Assembly (NCBI GenBank): GCA_024235175.1
Contig: JACKMX010000002.1
Location: forward strand, 372,001 to 436,000
Source: Chromatiaceae bacterium
Lineage (GTDB): Bacteria; Pseudomonadota; Gammaproteobacteria; Chromatiales; Chromatiaceae
Length of the DNA: 64,000 bases
Reading direction: 5' to 3'
Shown here piece after piece: positions 37,864-46,430 of the stretch (its first letter is position 1; the number at the start of each line of letters is the position of its first letter). The translations under genes were made by a program, and so were the position numbers. The notes beneath the pieces were generated by a model. It ran no database searches, was not told where the DNA came from, and worked only from the letters and a program-made list of their open reading frames with translations.

Positions 37864-38661
37864 ATGCAATACCGACTCAATTTTATTTCTTTTCTCATCA
37901 TTTCCTTTGTGTTATCGGCCTGCGGTAACCTGACCGACCAGTCGATACAGGAGACAGCAGAACAGTTCTGGATTGCCATCGAGAAGGATGATTATGCCCG
38001 CGCCCAGCGCTTCCTTGCCGACTCGTTGGCCCAGCAAACATCCACAGATAAATTAAGAACTTTTATCAACCACACAGGCCTTGGTCGGCCCAGTGCCCGT
38101 TCCTGGCAGGAAGTCAAGGTGGATGGAGATCGAGCAACCCTCTCAGGCTTCATTCATGCTAATGATCAGAGTTTAAGGATCCCTGTTCGTCTGAGCTTTC
38201 AAAAAGAGAATATAAACTGGAGAATTGCCGGGTTGGAGCGCGGGATACAGTTCACTTCACAGAAAGGCCTGGTGACACTTTTTGCACCTGGCGACCAGGA
38301 GAGCGCACGCCTGGCCAAACAGACGATTTCAGCCTTTGCAAATGCGGTAAATAGTAACAATCTACAGGGTTTCTGGGACACAATGGCGAGCACCTTCAAG
38401 CAGCGGTACTCAGCAAACCACTTCGCTTCAACATTTCAGGGATTCATCCGGGACAATTCAAACTTGATGCCCGCTATAAAACATGAACCGGTATTCAAAC
38501 GTATACCGAATATTGATAGGAATGGCGAACTGGTCTTAGAGGGTATGTTTCCCACTAAACCATCCCGAATAGATTTTCAATTTCGTTACATCCTGGAGGA
38601 GAATACCTGGAAAAATAGTGGTTTGGAAATCAATCTCATTCCCCGGGATGAAGGTAAATAG
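37864..38661 (+). CDS. Lipoprotein with NTF2-like repeats
   Basis: A 265-residue predicted lipoprotein. The start at ATG 37864 gives the signal MQYRLNFISFLIISFVLSAC with lipobox LSAC; a start at 37822 would bury the signal. The mature part appears to have two similar domains of about 110 residues: EQFWIAIEKDDYARAQRFLA and, further on, AFANAVNSNNLQGFWDTMA. Each is helix-rich then beta, resembling the NTF2-like/DUF4878 fold. A ligand or partner cannot be read. Confidence 0.7.
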   Translation: MQYRLNFISFLIISFVLSACGNLTDQSIQETAEQFWIAIEKDDYARAQRFLADSLAQQTSTDKLRTFINHTGLGRPSARSWQEVKVDGDRATLSGFIHANDQSLRIPVRLSFQKENINWRIAGLERGIQFTSQKGLVTLFAPGDQESARLAKQTISAFANAVNSNNLQGFWDTMASTFKQRYSANHFASTFQGFIRDNSNLMPAIKHEPVFKRIPNIDRNGELVLEGMFPTKPSRIDFQFRYILEENTWKNSGLEINLIPRDEGK

Positions 38662-38725
38662 AGCCTTTTCTTATTTCGTGTTCCACTTTCTATCAGCTGA
38701 TTTACAACAGAATTACGAACACAAA

Positions 38726-38773
38726 TGGCGGGTGATGAAGGGTTCGAACCTTTGATCAATGGATTAAGCGTCC
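38726..38773 (-). pseudogene. Diverged tRNA-Lys 3' fragment
   Basis: Forty-eight bases resemble the 3' half of the tRNA-Lys at 47243: CCA end, T-arm GGTTCGAACC and part of the anticodon arm. About nine mismatches are present and the base before the anticodon is wrong. The 5' half is missing. It is probably an older attachment-site relic just ahead of the lytic transglycosylase gene. Confidence 0.6.
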
Positions 38774-38790
38774 GCAAGGCGGGGTTGTCG

Positions 38791-40776
38791 ATGGCATCAT
38801 ATGCCCGCGGATGGTGCCTGCTCGGCCTGCTGGTATTGCTGTGGCCGGCGGCGACACTCTGCACGCCGGCGGATACCGAACTCAAATTTCCCCTGACCAT
38901 CCCCTACGCACTGCTCGGCGACCTCGCCTGGCAACCGCGCGAAGGCGAAGAGCCGGCTGAATTCGCCGATGGGAGATGCCGCCGGTTGCACATCGACGGT
39001 TCGTGGCTGAATCTGCGCAATGATGAGCTGTACCTGGTAAGTCGTGGCCAGGCGCTTCTCGGCATATCACTGTTCGGCTTCTGCATCAAACCGATCAACT
39101 GGCAAGGCAGTGTGGACGCGCTGCTTGAGCCGTATATCGATGCGGAATGGAAACTGCGCTTCCGTCTTGGCAGAACTGAGCTGCGTGATGCCCAGGGTGA
39201 GCCGGCAACCTTATTGAACTTCATCGGCAGGCTGATCCGGCCTTTCATCAACCGGCGTGCCAAGCTGTTCGGCTTGGACCTTGGAGCGCCAAGGGAGCAG
39301 ATCAATGAGTTGCTGTCGACAATGGTCGAACCGGGTGGGCTGGTTGAGTTGCAGTCGGTATTGGCAAGCCTGCGTCCCGGCAAGCCACAGGTAAATGAGC
39401 AGGGAGTATTGGTCGAGGCACAGCTGACTCTGCCCGAGGGGTTTGTTGATCGTTTATCGCCACCCGGGCAGGCCGACGAGGCTGGCCTCGCCAGTACTGA
39501 ACTGACGCAGCTGCAGCTCGAACGGCTCGACGCCTTTTTGGTGGCCGTGGTGAAACTGCTGGGAAGGGAGATTACCGACCCAACGCTGCGCCAGCAGCTG
39601 TTGGCATTATTGCTGGAGAGCCGTTATCGGCTGGTCAATATTCTTGATCACGATGAACCACTCGGGGAGGAGCCGGTGCGCAGCCTGTTCATCTCGGATT
39701 GGGAACGGCTGCGGCATCTGTTGTTGGCGGTTGACCCTGGTACGATCACTCATTCTCGCCTGCTGCGCTACGCCAGCTTCCTCAATGCAGGCGACACGCT
39801 GCTGGCGCTGGATGCTGCCTTGCCACAGCTCGCGCTGTGGATTTCGCGCGATGGGCTGCGCACAGCGCTGCACGAACTAGCGCCTGCAGGGGCGACGCCC
39901 AACCTGGAGTATCAGTATAACGTAGACCCGGCGTTGCGCGAGCTGTTCGGGCTGCCGCCCGAGCCGCCGCCGTCACCGCCCGAAGAGTTCATTGAAGAGC
40001 CGGACGAAGTTGAACCAACCATTGATGCCACTCCCCCGGATCCGGAGGGCGAAAACGAAACGCCGAACTCTCCCGACAATTCGGCGCTTCGCCTGCCACT
40101 CTGGGCACAACTGCTGGACCTCCTGGTCCCCACTGCCGAAGCATCAACAGCCGTTCCCGACCGGGTTACTGAGTTGCAGCGTGCCCTCGGGCGCCGGATG
40201 CCCCGGCGCAACGAACTGACGAGCTATGCAGAGCAGATTGCCGAGTTGCTGAAAGTGATCGGCCAACAAGAGCTAGCCACACGCGAGCTTGGCAAGGCGT
40301 ACAACGCCGTCTTTCTGGACCTGTTACCCGCCACAGCCCTGACAGAAAGCTGCTGGCGCCAGTTCAAACGCGAGGATGGCAAGATCACCTACCTGGTCTC
40401 GAGCGCCGAAGCTGTGGGTATGATGCAGATCAACCTGCGGGTATGGCGAGGTCTCTACGACGCCGAGCGACTGAAGTGGGAAGTGGCTTATAACGCCAGA
40501 GCAGGCGCTCAGATCCTGCTGCATTACCTTGAGGGGCCTGGTCTCGATGTGGTCAGGCAGACCGGCAACCCCGAATACCTGGCCTGGGCCAGCTACGCCG
40601 TCTACAACGCCGGGCCGGTGGCTGCCAAGCGGTTCCTTCGCAAGCGTGGCGAATTAAAGCCGGGGCAGACAGACCGTAAGCTGTTGGCTCACTACCAAGG
40701 CTTCGTGGACGGCGGTATCGCCGATCTCGAACATTGTGTGGTCAGCCAGCCTGCAGAAGCAACGCCGGCTTTGTGA
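38791..40776 (+). CDS. Lytic transglycosylase (SLT domain) with signal peptide
   Basis: A 661-residue periplasmic peptidoglycan hydrolase. The start is placed at 38791 (MASYARGWCLLGLLVLLWPA signal) because upstream codons lie in the tRNA-Lys relic. A long N-terminal domain of unknown type and a Pro/Glu-rich linker (about residues 390-430) are followed by the C-terminal SLT domain (about 520-640). That domain has the catalytic Glu in ALTESCWRQF, then AVGMMQINLRVWRGLYD and SYAVYNAGP, the usual goose-lysozyme-like motifs. It cleaves murein to 1,6-anhydro products. Its context next to the island boundary suggests no specific partner. Confidence 0.85.
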   Translation: MASYARGWCLLGLLVLLWPAATLCTPADTELKFPLTIPYALLGDLAWQPREGEEPAEFADGRCRRLHIDGSWLNLRNDELYLVSRGQALLGISLFGFCIKPINWQGSVDALLEPYIDAEWKLRFRLGRTELRDAQGEPATLLNFIGRLIRPFINRRAKLFGLDLGAPREQINELLSTMVEPGGLVELQSVLASLRPGKPQVNEQGVLVEAQLTLPEGFVDRLSPPGQADEAGLASTELTQLQLERLDAFLVAVVKLLGREITDPTLRQQLLALLLESRYRLVNILDHDEPLGEEPVRSLFISDWERLRHLLLAVDPGTITHSRLLRYASFLNAGDTLLALDAALPQLALWISRDGLRTALHELAPAGATPNLEYQYNVDPALRELFGLPPEPPPSPPEEFIEEPDEVEPTIDATPPDPEGENETPNSPDNSALRLPLWAQLLDLLVPTAEASTAVPDRVTELQRALGRRMPRRNELTSYAEQIAELLKVIGQQELATRELGKAYNAVFLDLLPATALTESCWRQFKREDGKITYLVSSAEAVGMMQINLRVWRGLYDAERLKWEVAYNARAGAQILLHYLEGPGLDVVRQTGNPEYLAWASYAVYNAGPVAAKRFLRKRGELKPGQTDRKLLAHYQGFVDGGIADLEHCVVSQPAEATPAL

Positions 40777-40961
40777 AAAACGCCAGGTGCACTATACATC
40801 AGCAGAACCAGGCCCTCTGTTTTGAACCGAGCCGCCCACGCCGATACACGCTGCCTCAACGCCGTACCAATGAATGTTACGCAGACCGGAACTGGCTTGG
40901 CCGGCATTGAAGAATTCGGGAGTAGAGTGTTACCCATGTGTGTGTGGTAAGCACCCTTGGT

Positions 40962-41010
40962 TATTGGTGGGCCATGAAGGATTCGAACCTTCGACCAATG
41001 GATTAAGAGT
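40962..41010. repeat. Direct repeat of tRNA-Lys 3' end (attachment-site copy, left)
   Basis: Forty-nine bases are identical to 47240-47288 and include the CCA, T-arm and part of the anticodon arm of tRNA-Lys(CUU). The rest of the tRNA is absent. Together with the intact tRNA on the right, this marks the ends of a 6.3-kb insert. The transposon end begins at its last base. Confidence 0.85.
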
Positions 41011-41240
41011 GTCAGAATAAAACCGTAACTTATTGATAATATTGTGTTATCAAGCGTACTAGACGTAACTTTAGCGAACAGCAATTTACTATACCAAACA
41101 GCAATTTAGCGCACTATTGAGCATGATCACGATAATCGATGTGCTCATGTTCAAGCTATTTGATGGACCCATCCACGAAGCTGTATGAATGGATTGGAAC
41201 CGGCCTCCCTGCCGGTTATGTTGTTGGTAAGGATTGTTTC

Positions 41241-41441
41241 TCAGAAGGATGGCAACTCATCATCGAAGTCTTCGAACAGATCCGGTTGGGGTAACTCGGT
41301 CGATTGATGGTGACGCTGCAGTTGATTGCGGTATTGGTTTTCAAATGCGTTGACGAGTTGGTAGAGGAAGTCGAGCATCTCGCTGGCGGTCTCATCGGCG
41401 AGTTCAGGTGGTTCGACGAGCATGAGTGAAGGCGTATCCAT
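41241..41441 (-). CDS. Small acidic protein of the transposon
   Basis: A 66-residue acidic protein (MDTPSLMLVEPPELADETAS, then FEDFDDELPSF). A good AGGAGA ribosome site precedes the ATG, and it starts 21 bp after the ATPase gene on the same strand. The family is unknown. Its position suggests an accessory factor of the transposition module. Confidence 0.6.
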   Translation of the reverse strand: MDTPSLMLVEPPELADETASEMLDFLYQLVNAFENQYRNQLQRHHQSTELPQPDLFEDFDDELPSF

Positions 41442-41462
41442 TGGGATCTCCTGTAAGGTTGA

Positions 41463-42296
41463 TCAGACGGGTTTCCGAGGTTTGGATGCCGGCGCACCGA
41501 ACACCTCAAGGTACAGTTTTTCGTCCAGCCGGGTGATCTCCTGCTGGGCAGCGGAGGCGAGCAGTTCAGCGGCTATGCTGGTCAGGACGCGGTGGTTTCC
41601 TACGGCGTGGTCGCAGAGGGTCTGCATCAACTCCGGGGTCATCAGGTTGGCGTTACCGGCGCTGGCCAGGAGATGCTTAAGGCACGCCAACAACTCCTTT
41701 CGATCGGCATACTCCATGGCCAGGCGGGTGCGCAGCCGACTGCCCAGGGGCAGCAACTCATCCCGCCGTAATTTGGCGCTCAGGCGGACATCGCCGGCCA
41801 GGACGACGGTGAGGAGGATTTGGGAGTCGAACTGGGTGCTGCTGAGCAGACGCAGCTCATTGAGGACGGCGGGGTGCATCTCCTGCGCTTCGTCGATCAA
41901 CAGCACCGGTCGCAACAAGGTGCCTTCCAGGTGGGCCAGCCAGCGTTCGCGCAGAGCCTTGAAGCCGCCCCAGCGGTTGTGCGGTTTGAGTTCAACACCG
42001 AACAGATCCCCCATTTCGCGATAGAAGTCGGCCAGATTACTGCTGGGATGGGTGATGGCGCCGACAGCAATATCGCGCAGCTGCCTCAGGCGTTCGGCCA
42101 GTAAACGCAGGACCACGCTTTTGCCGGTGCCGGGATCCCCGGTGATCAGCGCGAAGCCCCCTTCCTGGATCAGTCCCTGTTCGATGCGCCAGTAAAAGTG
42201 CTCGATCCTGGGCGTGACATACAGTGCCTCGGTTGGCAGTTCCGGTGAGAAGGGGTTCCATTTGAGGCCATACAGGGCCAGGAGTTTTTTATTCAT
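41463..42296 (-). CDS. AAA+ ATPase (ExeA/TniB/MuB-like) of the transposon
   Basis: A 277-residue ExeA/GspA-type AAA+ ATPase. Walker A is GDPGTGKSVV (about residue 53) and Walker B is VLLIDEAQEM (about residue 132), with sensor regions SRLRTRLAMEYAD. Partners of Mu-type transposases use this kind of ATPase to choose target DNA. Its ATG overlaps the stop of the transposase gene by 4 bp, so the two are made together. Confidence 0.9.
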   Translation of the reverse strand: MNKKLLALYGLKWNPFSPELPTEALYVTPRIEHFYWRIEQGLIQEGGFALITGDPGTGKSVVLRLLAERLRQLRDIAVGAITHPSSNLADFYREMGDLFGVELKPHNRWGGFKALRERWLAHLEGTLLRPVLLIDEAQEMHPAVLNELRLLSSTQFDSQILLTVVLAGDVRLSAKLRRDELLPLGSRLRTRLAMEYADRKELLACLKHLLASAGNANLMTPELMQTLCDHAVGNHRVLTSIAAELLASAAQQEITRLDEKLYLEVFGAPASKPRKPV

Positions 42297-43744
42297 ATGT
42301 CGGACTCCGGTGGGGGTTTGGGAAGATAGGCGGGGGGCCGGCCGGTGGCGGCATAGTCGGCCAGGAGTTTGCGCAGCAACGGCGGCAGTTCACCGCCAGT
42401 CGGTGACGATACTGCCGGCGGCTCTCCATCCGCCGTTTCCAAGGCGCGGCGCTGACCACTGGCGTTAGCCGTTTTATCCAGGGGATAGAGCGAACAGAGC
42501 ACGGCCTGGGTATGGGGATCGATCAGATCGACCGAGCGGAGATCCCAGCGGGCATACCGTACCTGCGGTCGTTCCAGATGACGATACCGGCTGGGCAGTT
42601 CAAAGCGTTTGCCCGCCAGGCTGAGGGTGCCATCGCTACGTCGTTGACGACGAGTGACCGTACACCGGAAGGCGCGTTGTAAGCTGGCGCTGTCCGGACA
42701 CGCCCGTCCGACATCAGCAGCCTCGAGATAGCGCTGCAGCGGTGGCATGCCGATCTCGGCGTGCCGGGTCTGATGATAGGATTGTTCCACCCAGACCTGG
42801 GTGATCTCATTGAGCCGGTCGAGGGTCAGATCGGCAACGTTTTCCAGCATCGCCATCAGACGGCCTTCCAGGGTGGCCCAGAAGGTCTCCTGCTTGGCGT
42901 TTTGATAGGGGGAATACGGGAGGGTAGTCTCGTGCAGAATGCCCAGCGTATGCAGACCGGCGCGGAACTCTTCGGCTTGCATCGCCGCACCATTATCGGT
43001 CATCAGCGCTCTGGGCAACCCTCGTTTCTGCAGCGCCTGGCAGAGCCCGTGCACCAGTGTCTCGGCCGTCTCGTCCAGATACCACTGCAGATGACAGACC
43101 AGCCGGGAGTGATCGTCAATAATGCCCAGCAGCACAGGTGTGACCCAGCGCCCATTCGCGGTCAATACACGGCGCGAGCCATGATGGAAGTCGGCATGCC
43201 ACAGGCCATGTGTGTATTCGGCCTCATAACTGCGCACCTCGAGCTGCGCCAGGCGGCGCTCCGCTTGGCGGGTACCGGGCGTGTCTCGCCTGGGAAGTCG
43301 TTTACGGTGGTATCCCCGTGTCTTGAGATAACGCCGGACGGTGCCATAGGCTGGTATCTCGCCCAGGTCCGCATCCTCTTGTGCCAGGGCCAGCAGGTTG
43401 TCGTAGTGGAGTTGCGCCGTCCAGCCGGGATGCTGCTGGTACTGCGCCGAGAGCGCCTGGATGAGTGCGGCAGACAAACGGCGTGCCCGTCCGGCGTCGT
43501 TACGGCGCCGGCGGCGCAGCACCACGACCGGATCCCGGGCACCCTTTGCCAGATAGTACCAACGCTCCAACGTGGCATAGCTGAAGCGTATCATCGTGCC
43601 GTTTACCGGGTGTTTCCAACGGCTCCCGGCCAACGTCTGAAGCCGCTTGCACAATTCGCCTTGTTCGGGTGGCGCCGCCAATAGGGGGCCAATGATCGAA
43701 AAGCGTAACCTCGCCCAACGATCCGGATCGTGATCATGATTCAT
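42293..43744 (-). CDS. DDE transposase (IS481/Mu-integrase type)
   Basis: A 483-residue retroviral-type integrase. An N-terminal DNA-binding region is followed by the DDE core: Asp in LWHADFHHGSR, Asp in LMTDNGAAMQ and Glu in NAKQETFWATLEG, about 35 residues after the second Asp. A Mu-transposase C-terminal-like beta barrel (GTLSLAGKRFELPSRYRH) and a Pro-rich tail follow. The frame is intact. It is the catalytic subunit of the transposon and works with the adjacent ATPase. Confidence 0.9.
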   Translation of the reverse strand: MNHDHDPDRWARLRFSIIGPLLAAPPEQGELCKRLQTLAGSRWKHPVNGTMIRFSYATLERWYYLAKGARDPVVVLRRRRRNDAGRARRLSAALIQALSAQYQQHPGWTAQLHYDNLLALAQEDADLGEIPAYGTVRRYLKTRGYHRKRLPRRDTPGTRQAERRLAQLEVRSYEAEYTHGLWHADFHHGSRRVLTANGRWVTPVLLGIIDDHSRLVCHLQWYLDETAETLVHGLCQALQKRGLPRALMTDNGAAMQAEEFRAGLHTLGILHETTLPYSPYQNAKQETFWATLEGRLMAMLENVADLTLDRLNEITQVWVEQSYHQTRHAEIGMPPLQRYLEAADVGRACPDSASLQRAFRCTVTRRQRRSDGTLSLAGKRFELPSRYRHLERPQVRYARWDLRSVDLIDPHTQAVLCSLYPLDKTANASGQRRALETADGEPPAVSSPTGGELPPLLRKLLADYAATGRPPAYLPKPPPESDI

Positions 43745-43803
43745 CCCTTCTCTCCGTTTTCAACCAGCCCCGGAGTCTACGGAGAACCTTGAACGGATTG
43801 CGA

Positions 43804-44403
43804 TCACATCTTCTGCGGGTCGATTCTCACCCTCAAATAGCCTGACCATGAGGCCGTGGTGAGCGGGGCCAGCAACAGCAGCAACTGACACAGACGCTGG
43901 CGGAGGTCTATCCCACGGAGCCCCTTCAGCAATGCATCAGGTAATCGGTCAATTTTCACTGGTGGGATAAAGTTACCCTGCTGTGTCTGCCAGCAACGAC
44001 TGGCCGGAAATGTTTCCCGCCACCAGGTGCGCCATCGGGAAAGGGTCTGTGGCCAGATATCGAGGGCCTCGATCAACCACTGCCGGCGCTTTGCCGGCAG
44101 ACCCTGCTCCAGCGCGGTGATCAGGACCACGATCACACCCAAATACACCTTCCTGCCGAGGAAACGCACAGAGGGCGGTGTGCTGCGTCGTCGACAGCCA
44201 TCGTTGGCGCAGCAGAAACTGAGACGGGTCGAATAGGATGCATCCAACGGAGAACGAAGTCCGCGGGGCTTACGTGGATAACGGGCACTATGAAGAGCAC
44301 CGCCACATGGACATCCCTCGGTTCGAACCTGACGGGCAATATCCTGATCAAGTTCGAACAAAAAACGATAAAACCTGGAATCCGTAAGAAAGGCGTGGCA
44401 CAT
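43804..44403 (-). CDS. DUF6431-like zinc protein of the transposon
   Basis: A 199-residue protein with an N-terminal zinc-ribbon-like set of cysteines (CPCGGALHSARYPRKPRG, then SFCCANDGCRRRSTPPS) and a helical C-terminus containing WPQTLSRWRTWWRETFP. I recall proteins of this type beside IS481-like transposase plus AAA ATPase pairs under the name DUF6431. It is probably a DNA-binding accessory factor. It is the most upstream gene of the transposon operon; the ribosome site is weak. Confidence 0.65.
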   Translation of the reverse strand: MCHAFLTDSRFYRFLFELDQDIARQVRTEGCPCGGALHSARYPRKPRGLRSPLDASYSTRLSFCCANDGCRRRSTPPSVRFLGRKVYLGVIVVLITALEQGLPAKRRQWLIEALDIWPQTLSRWRTWWRETFPASRCWQTQQGNFIPPVKIDRLPDALLKGLRGIDLRQRLCQLLLLLAPLTTASWSGYLRVRIDPQKM

Positions 44404-44445
44404 TTGTTCTGTCTCTCTCTTTTCTTGGTCGAAAACAGGAGACAG

Positions 44446-44484
44446 CCCCCTCGGATGATTTTCAAGTTATTTGAGGGGGTTTTT
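44446..44484 (+). terminator. Possible intrinsic terminator near transposon right end
   Basis: CCCCCTC and GAGGGGG are separated by about 20 bases and followed by TTTTTCTTT on the plus strand. The loop is long for a terminator. It could insulate the transposon operon from outside transcription. Confidence 0.35.
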
Positions 44485-44709
44485 CTTTATCCATCAGATA
44501 ATGTGATCAGAAATCGGGGAAAACCCATCAGATATTTTGGTCACTCTGAACTATATGCCACATTGGCGAACTTGAGAGGTGTTTCGCAGCGTACCCTGAA
44601 TGTACCTGAGGAAGCTGTGGTTGCTGAGTGCTTTTTCTTTAGCTATCGCAGACCAAGTCTGACACTCCCTTGTCTACAATACAGATAAGCGCCAATGGGT
44701 AGAACGTGG

Positions 44710-45132
44710 TTACACCGGCCCGAACGGATTCTCGATGCTCATCCCTTTCCATATACGACCATGTTGCATGTCTTCCGAAAGAAATCGAGTCACATTTGCT
44801 TGCACAGCAGTCTCCAGCAACATGGCATCCCAGAATGATAACTGATGTTCATCAACCGCCTGCATGGCCCGTTGAAGTACCGCCGGTACAGCAGTGACGA
44901 CAGAAAAAAGAATCATCCAATCGTGGACTTGGGCCTGCGCAACTCCGTGGGGCATTTTCCCTTTTCGGGTGACTGCGCTGTAGAACTCAGATAGGGCCTG
45001 GAGTGTTAGTATGCAGTCACATTTTGACATCTGTTCAATCAGTTCAATGGACTTTATATGCCGCTCTCCAGCATGCCGGTCAATGCAATAAATAAGAATG
45101 TTGGTATCGAGGGTGTATTTCTCACCGCTCAT
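44710..45132 (-). CDS. PIN-domain toxin (VapC-like)
   Basis: A 140-residue PIN-domain ribonuclease. The start at 45132 gives MSGEKYTLDTNILIYCIDRH with the first acidic residue in LDTNI. The others are in LQALSEFYS, SFWDAMLLE and FLSEDMQHG, the expected PIN acidic set. The start lies inside the antitoxin's end (11-nt overlap), so the pair is translationally coupled. VapC toxins cut tRNA or rRNA when the antitoxin is lost. It is cargo of the tRNA-Lys island. Confidence 0.88.
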   Translation of the reverse strand: MSGEKYTLDTNILIYCIDRHAGERHIKSIELIEQMSKCDCILTLQALSEFYSAVTRKGKMPHGVAQAQVHDWMILFSVVTAVPAVLQRAMQAVDEHQLSFWDAMLLETAVQANVTRFLSEDMQHGRIWKGMSIENPFGPV

Positions 45133-45370
45133 GCAGTTCGTCCCGGTCAAAGGTCCACTCACCCAGATCGTATCCCTCTCTCATCCTGGCGAGGCTACGC
45201 GTAAGCGCATCCTCTTGTGCTTTACTCAACTCGCGCTCTGGTTTGACAGCAGATAGGCGAGCAACAGGACGTCCACGTCTTGTAATGATGACCTCTTCGC
45301 CTTGTTCAGCGATCTCGATATAACGGGAGAGATGTTGATTCACCTCGCGGATGGGAACTTGTCGTTGCAT
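45122..45370 (-). CDS. Phd/VapB-type antitoxin
   Basis: An 82-residue antitoxin. The start is placed at MQRQVPIREVNQHLSRYIEI, which then reads EEVIITRRGRPVARLSAV, the Phd/YefM DNA-binding signature. The C-terminal tail (LTRSLARMREGYDLGEW) would wrap the toxin. It overlaps the PIN toxin gene. A 16-bp palindrome just upstream is the likely autoregulatory operator. Confidence 0.88.
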   Translation of the reverse strand: MQRQVPIREVNQHLSRYIEIAEQGEEVIITRRGRPVARLSAVKPERELSKAQEDALTRSLARMREGYDLGEWTFDRDELHER

Positions 45371-45406
45371 GTTAAAAGTCTCCACGAAATCCTATTGCCC
45401 CACGAT

Positions 45407-45422
45407 TGTAGTACGTACTACA
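45407..45422. promoter_or_regulatory. Antitoxin operator palindrome
   Basis: TGTAGTACGTACTACA is a perfect 16-bp palindrome located 37-52 bp upstream of the antitoxin ATG. This position and symmetry are as expected for toxin-antitoxin autoregulation. Confidence 0.7.
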
Positions 45423-45453
45423 TATTATAGCAACCGCATAAGAGGCAACGTAA

Positions 45454-45975
45454 TTATCCCCTTTTCGAAACTACGCTCTCCCCAGTCAGCCTAGCAATTT
45501 CTGTTATCAGGGATTGAGACATCCGATAACCGCTCTCTCCCAGACATTTCACGATAGGCAAAACCTCATCAATAATTCCATTCTTTTTCGCAGCCAACAA
45601 AAAACCCGCCAAACCGGCTACAGGTACACCTCTGCGTTTGGCGACTGCGCGGCCTTTCCGTTCATCAATCAGAAGAAACCGGCAGCTTACCCCTTCAGCC
45701 AACGCAATCGCCTCTGCTTCAACGGGATCGAGTATCAATGTAAGCTCTGACATCTGTTCCGTCATAATGCTTGAGGGTTGTCTCATCACCAACCAACCCT
45801 CCACGATGGCTCCGGCCAATCGTTTTGACCCTGGACGACCCGATTCAAGGCATAGTTCTGCATAGACCGCAGGCGGTATCAAAATCTCCTTGTACAGATA
45901 TTGGAGCAAGGGAAGATGGTCCGCCCTTGCCAGAGCTATTAGTGGTCCGCTATCAGCAACGACAATCCCTGTCAC
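45454..45975 (-). CDS. PIN-domain protein, DUF3368 type (toxin)
   Basis: A 173-residue DUF3368-type PIN protein. It begins MTGIVVADSGPLIALARADH, with acidic residues in AVYAELCLE, LDPVEAEAIALAE and FLLIDERKGRAVAKRRGVPV, the family hallmark. In other genomes DUF3368 proteins pair with UPF0175 antitoxins, as here: the upstream gene's stop overlaps this start by 4 bp. It is the second toxin-antitoxin pair on the island. Confidence 0.88.
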   Translation of the reverse strand: MTGIVVADSGPLIALARADHLPLLQYLYKEILIPPAVYAELCLESGRPGSKRLAGAIVEGWLVMRQPSSIMTEQMSELTLILDPVEAEAIALAEGVSCRFLLIDERKGRAVAKRRGVPVAGLAGFLLAAKKNGIIDEVLPIVKCLGESGYRMSQSLITEIARLTGESVVSKRG

Positions 45976-46304
45976 AATGCTACAGTCAACTCATCATCGA
46001 GCTCTTCCGGGGAGTAATCGACTGCGGGGACACCAGCCTCTCCAAGAAGCTCAATGAATTCCTCCAGGGAGAGATTTGCCACTTTGGCAGATTGCGCCAA
46101 CGTCAGCTGGTGAGATGCAAACAAATGCAGGGCCATGGCCCGATGAACGCCGTGACTCAATAACCAGTTGTCGAATGGAATGGCCAGAATCGCGGGCTTC
46201 CCATGCTTCGTTATCAGTGAAACTTGACCTGCCTCAGCATCCTTCAAGAGTTCACCGGATCGGTTGCGGAGATCTCTGGCGGAAAAAACATCGAATTTTT
46301 CCAT
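45972..46304 (-). CDS. UPF0175 antitoxin with Phd-like N-terminus
   Basis: A 110-residue protein. Residues 1-50 look like a Phd/YefM domain (FSARDLRNRSGELLKDAEAG, then HGKPAILAIPFD). Residues 55-105 look like UPF0175 (LFASHQLTLAQSAKVANLSL, then EELDDEL). That makes a fused two-part antitoxin that would bind DNA with one half and the DUF3368 toxin with the other. It directly precedes the toxin gene. Confidence 0.8.
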   Translation of the reverse strand: MEKFDVFSARDLRNRSGELLKDAEAGQVSLITKHGKPAILAIPFDNWLLSHGVHRAMALHLFASHQLTLAQSAKVANLSLEEFIELLGEAGVPAVDYSPEELDDELTVAL

Positions 46305-46326
46305 GCGTGCCCCTATTTATTTATGC

Positions 46327-46339
46327 CTACATAATGTAG
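46327..46339. promoter_or_regulatory. Operator candidate for the UPF0175 pair
   Basis: CTACAT-A-ATGTAG is a 6-bp inverted repeat with a one-base centre, 22-35 bp upstream of the antitoxin ATG. It probably is an autoregulatory site. Confidence 0.5.
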
Positions 46340-46430
46340 CACAATATCTGTATCCTGTGTCAATTGTCTTTACCAGAGTATTCCACCAGTCAGTAGTCGC
46401 TAAAATTCAGAATCCCACCAGGAGTTACTG

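Larger units (their letters stand above)
41010..44664. mobile_element. Four-gene DDE/AAA transposon
   Basis: A transposon-like unit of about 3.65 kb. The left end is TGTCAGAATAAAACC; the right end read inward is TGTCAGACTTGG, giving a short TGTCAGA terminal match. Next to the left end AACAGCAATTTA occurs twice (near 41077 and 41092), as expected of transposase-binding sites. Internal genes are DUF6431, DDE transposase, AAA ATPase and a small acidic protein, all on the minus strand. No matching target duplication is visible, so the exact ends are uncertain. Confidence 0.6.
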
